Shown here one piece after another: positions 31,365-34,816 of a stretch of DNA of 34,816 bases. The DNA is from an uncultured Spartobacteria bacterium (GTDB lineage Bacteria > Verrucomicrobiota > Verrucomicrobiia > Chthoniobacterales > Chthoniobacteraceae): positions 1-34,816 of the forward strand of contig CAIRYQ010000107.1 of assembly GCA_903882875.1 (NCBI GenBank), read 5' to 3'. A program made the position numbers and the translations under genes. The notes beneath the pieces are model-generated. The model worked only from the letters and a program-made list of their open reading frames with translations, ran no database searches and was not told the DNA's origin. Each line of letters begins with the position of its first letter. The first letter of the stretch is position 1.

Positions 31365-34300
31365 CTATGGTTGGCGGGGCGGCTCGACGATGCGCCTGAG
31401 TTGTTCCTCTGTGCGGCATTCACGCTGTAATTCCCGGAGTCGCTTGAGATCGACCGCGGTGGGCGCCGCGGGGAACTGTGATGGCCGGACTGGTGATGGC
31501 TCGCGCGGATGGTCTGCACTCAGCAAAGCGATCACCACGAGCAATCCGATCAAGACCACAAGAACCAGCCTGAACACGCCGCTCGTTCCTTGCGCTGCCG
31601 GGATTCCGCCGCTCACGAAAAACCACCATGCGCGCAGCCGCGGGAATGGCATGCCCGCCTTCGCGCCGCGTGAGAGCCCGGCGCTCGTGCGGATCAGGGC
31701 GTGCTCCGGCTTGAGCAGTTCGCGGCAATGATCACGGCAGGCCGTGCGGCGGCCCGCAGGCGGCGCCTCGGCGACCGAGCAGATCGCATTCACCAGCGTC
31801 CACTGTGTCTTGGAGAAATCGGGGAGGCTGTCGTAGTGCTGTTCGTCCAGGGTCGTCCGTGCGGACGTCGTAACGCCGCGATTGGCGTCGTGGAGCGCAA
31901 GCCAGAGCTGATGCTGGGCGGTGGTGTGATCGCTGCGGAGGCCGAGGGCAAACCTGCTCACTTCGAGCGCCTCCGCGTCGCGTTTCGTGCGCTGCAGCGC
32001 GACGAGGACATTGGTGAGCACCCAGGGCTCAATGTCCCTCCGCTCGCGCCAATCAGAGAGCCAGGCTGCGGCCCTGCGATACTGGCCGCCTTGCACGAGC
32101 GCGTAGCCGACCTGCCCCCACGCGGTCGTGTCGGAGCGGATGTGATCGCGGTGGAGGCGGAGGAGCGGCCTGAGAAACCGGATGCGCTTGCGGTCGGCGC
32201 ATTGCCCGATGAATTCGCATCGGGCCTCGCGCGCGAATGCGCTGTCCGGATCGAGCCGGTAAAGTACGCGCCGTTTTCCCCACGCCTCGCGTGCCGTGAA
32301 GCATCTCACCCAGATGATTCCGGCGGCGGAATTGGGCATGCCATCTTTCATGAAGGTCTCGATCGCCGTCTCGATCTGCCGGAGCCATCCCGCGTCCTGG
32401 AGCGCCCTGGCCGCGGAGTGGAGGGCGTGTGTGTCGCGCTTTTCCACGCCGAGCAAATCGGTGAACCGCGCGAGTGCCGCATCCCGCGATCTTTCCGCGG
32501 CGAGGAGGCGCACTTCGGCGGCCAGCGTGGCCGGGCCGGGCTGATGGCTCTGCAGTTGCGCGAGTGTCCCGCGTAGCCATAGCCCGGATCCAGCACGAAC
32601 GCACGCCTGAGCAATTCCAGCGCGGCTTCGGGGCGTTCGAGCTTGAATTCCGCAGCGGCGAGATAGCCGAGCGGGATCGCGCTGCGCGGCGAGAGGCGGA
32701 CCATGCGCTCCGCGGCCTCGCGCTGGACCTGATGCTCGCCGAGGGATTCGCTCCAGTCGGCGATGCACTCCCACGCCCAGTAGTAGTCGGGTTCCGCCGC
32801 CGCGACCTCGCGCATCGCGGCGAGCGCGCCTTTCACATTGCCGCGCACAAACTTCACCCACGCGGCGCGGCCCGCGAGCGTGCGCGGGATGTCCTTGCCG
32901 AAGACGGCGGGCGCGCAGGCGGCGGCGGCCTCGTCGTAGCGGCCCGCATCGGCGAGCAAAAATGCGCGCAAGTCGTGCGTGCGGATGTGGCGCGGGTTCA
33001 GTTCGAGCGCACGATCCAGCGCGGCGAGGCGCTCTGTGAGCTGATCGTCGGGCAGCACCTGTGCGAGCCGCAGCCAGGAGTCGGCTTCGCCGGTGCGGGT
33101 CCCGGTGAGTTCCCGTGCGAGCGCGACGGCGCGGTTTTCGCCGGGAGGGGACCAGTCGCGCAATTGATCCCAAGCCCAGGCGTAGGCTGGTTCGAGACGC
33201 ACGGCCTGCGCGACGTGCTCCAGCGCGCGCGGATCGCGCGTGCGCCGCCAGAGGAAGTCGGCGAGGAATCCGTGGTTCACGGCGTCGAGCGGCGCGGCGT
33301 CGAGCGCCTGTTCGAGGACGCTCTGCGCTTCGTCGTAGCGTTCGAGGCGCGTGAGGCAGTCGGAATACTCGCGCGCGGCCTTTCCCCACGTCGGGCTGAG
33401 TTCCAGCGCGCGTGCGAGCGCGACGGCCTCGTCGGAAAAATTGCGCTGCTCGCAATGGACGCGGCCGAGATCGTACCACAGCCGCGGCGTGAGCGGGAAA
33501 CGCGCGACGGCATCCTGCGCGAGCGGGAGCGCCTCCGCTGCGCGCCGTGCGTCGCAGAGCTGCGTGATGAGCGCGGATCACGCGTGCCAGAGATCCGGCC
33601 TCGCCGTGTGGGCCGTGCGGAGGTTCGCGAGGAGTTCGTCCGGCTCGAGCAGCGGCTAGGCGGCGGTGACGTAGCTGAGCAGCCCGTCGCCATAGACGAT
33701 CTGCCGCGCGTGATCGCACAGCGCGTGATGGCACGCCCAGCGGAGATTGTTGCACTCGGGGAAAAGCGCGAGCAGCGCCTCGGTGGCGGCGAGCGATTCC
33801 GGCTGGTTGGCGTCGTACGATGCGATGTCGCGGCGTGCGGAGAGCGTCATCCGGTGCGCGGGCGCCTGCGATTCGAGCGCGGCGAGTGCTGCTGCGGCGG
33901 CGGGGCGATCGTGGCGGTGGAGCGCGCGATCGATTTGAAAGCGGAGATCGTAGAGCGGCGCGTCGGGCAGCTCGATGCCGTCGATCCGGTGCGCCTCCGA
34001 CTTTGGCAGGAACACCATCGAGCGCGGGCCGGAGAACTCGTAGTCCGCTATCCATTTGTCGCCGATGGCCTCGGAGTGGTGCTTCAAATACGGATCGCGG
34101 ATGAAGATGGTGCCACGGATGCCGTCGTAGCCGACGATGGCCTGGAGGTGCGCGGAGGAAGTCTCGACCGTCGCGAGCGTGAACGGCACGCCTCGGTCCA
34201 GCAGCGCGACCGCCGTCTCCCACGTCGCGCGAAATTCGCGGACGGTGAAACCATTTTCCTCCGCCCAATTGCGCTCCTCGTGGCCCGGCGTGCCGTCGTA

Positions 34301-34697
34301 GCAGATGCGGCGCGCGAGCCCGAGGTGATCCACGGGCGCATTCCAGTACGTGCTGATCGCGCTGAACGTCGCGGGCGCGCACGTCATCTCGTGCTGGCGC
34401 ACAAAGGGGACGGGCACGGTGACCACGCGCGCATTCGCCGGCGGCGACGCGAGCCGCCCGGCGATCTGCTCGTGGAATCCGTTCTTCGCGCGGCGCGCGT
34501 GCTCGGCGGCCTGCGCGAGATCGCCGAGCTGGTAGTGCGCGTCAGACATTCTTGCGTGCCAGTATTCGAGGTTCGCGAGCTCGATTGCCGGCGCGAGTTC
34601 GCGGGAGCGCCGCCACGCGGCGAGCGCCTCGGCGTGACGCTCGTGCTCGGTGAGAAGCGCCGCGAATTGCGAGAGGACGGCCGGACTTTCCAGGGGA
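31365..34697 (-). pseudogene. Broken peptidase-C39-like/TPR membrane-anchored protein
   Basis: A single coding sequence of about 1,100 codons is disrupted. The N-terminal part (TPR-like helices ending EYWHARMSDAHYQLGDLA, then the papain-like peptidase C39 segment with Cys in EMTCAPATFSAIS, His in SSAHLQAIVGYD, Asp in FIRDPYLK) reads to an in-frame TAG at 33656-33658. The same frame continues as TPR repeats through an in-frame TGA at 33578-33580. Near 32575-32590 the frame shifts by one base (DPGYGY to LRGTLAQLQ). The last part holds more TPR-like repeats and one membrane helix (VFRLVLVVLIGLLVVIALL). The 5' end also lacks a start and stops being coding near 34697. Two stops plus a frameshift argue for decay over sequencing error. 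Confidence 0.75.
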
Positions 34698-34816
34698 ATA
34701 ATATACTTGGATGCCCATGAATTAGGGTGCCTTGGTCAGTCCTGAAGATTTTTCTTGCCATTTCCAGACCGATGCAGGACGCCGCGAATCACGGTTGTGA
34801 AAGACCGTGACGCACA
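34698..34816. other. AT-richer sequence at the right edge
   Basis: Upstream of the last TPR-coding codons the composition changes and the frame hits a stop. The minus strand offers an ATG at 34761 starting a different frame (MARKIFRTDQGTLIHG), but it leads only into an out-of-frame reading of the broken gene. It could be the end of an inserted element or an unrelated promoter region; the window is too short to tell. Confidence 0.3.

Noticed and set aside
32474-34720. Plus-strand open frame of 748 codons opposite the broken TPR gene
   Set aside because: It is uninterrupted, but its translation is Arg/Glu/Ala repeat-rich without any domain, while the minus strand shows recognisable C39 and TPR patterns despite stops. 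The minus strand is the true coding strand.

Overview
The window comes from a GC-rich bacterium, most likely a member of the Verrucomicrobiota. The clue is the 5' end of a 16S rRNA gene at the left edge. Its first bases after the universal start (a GGCGGCGTGGATAAGACATG signature) are what I associate with that phylum. The CE15-type esterase and the style of the polysaccharide cluster fit, but the assignment is an inference.

Layout. (1) 1-1480: 5' part of a 16S rRNA gene on the minus strand, its hairpin-rich leader and promoter region, then sparse or decayed sequence. (2) 1481-16563: a roughly 15.1 kb integrative genomic island in a tRNA-Leu(UAA) gene, bounded by a perfect 39-base direct repeat (attL 1481-1519, attR 16525-16563). 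A tyrosine integrase lies at the right end and a matching pair of tandem repeats (probable integrase arm sites) just inside both ends. (3) 16564-23773: host genes on the plus strand: the rest of tRNA-Leu, a secreted parvulin isomerase, a SulP transporter, a beta-hydroxyacid dehydrogenase, a YgfZ-type folate-binding protein and a secreted cyclophilin (the last three overlapping or tightly spaced), then tRNA-Tyr and a CE15 glucuronoyl esterase-like protein. (4) 23868-34816: minus strand: a small membrane protein, a polysaccharide cluster (four GT4-type and one GT2-type glycosyltransferases and a polymerase-like membrane protein), a REP-like palindromic repeat, and a broken peptidase-C39/TPR protein gene.

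The island has two halves. On the plus strand hsdM, hsdS, a HipA-family kinase, a HipS-HIRAN protein and hsdR form one compact operon: a type I restriction-modification system with a two-gene kinase module inserted between the specificity and restriction subunits. On the minus strand int, an unknown ORF, a small helix-turn-helix protein, a primase-like protein and a DUF3987-type ATPase form an integration/replication module resembling those of phage satellites or integrative mobilizable elements. The two operons converge on a long palindrome at 11250-11293.

The most interesting system is the five-gene defence operon. HIRAN domains are known to bind DNA ends and HipA-family kinases can be growth-arresting toxins. 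An attractive but unproven reading is that the kinase pair monitors restriction status or DNA ends and acts as a second, growth-arrest layer behind restriction.
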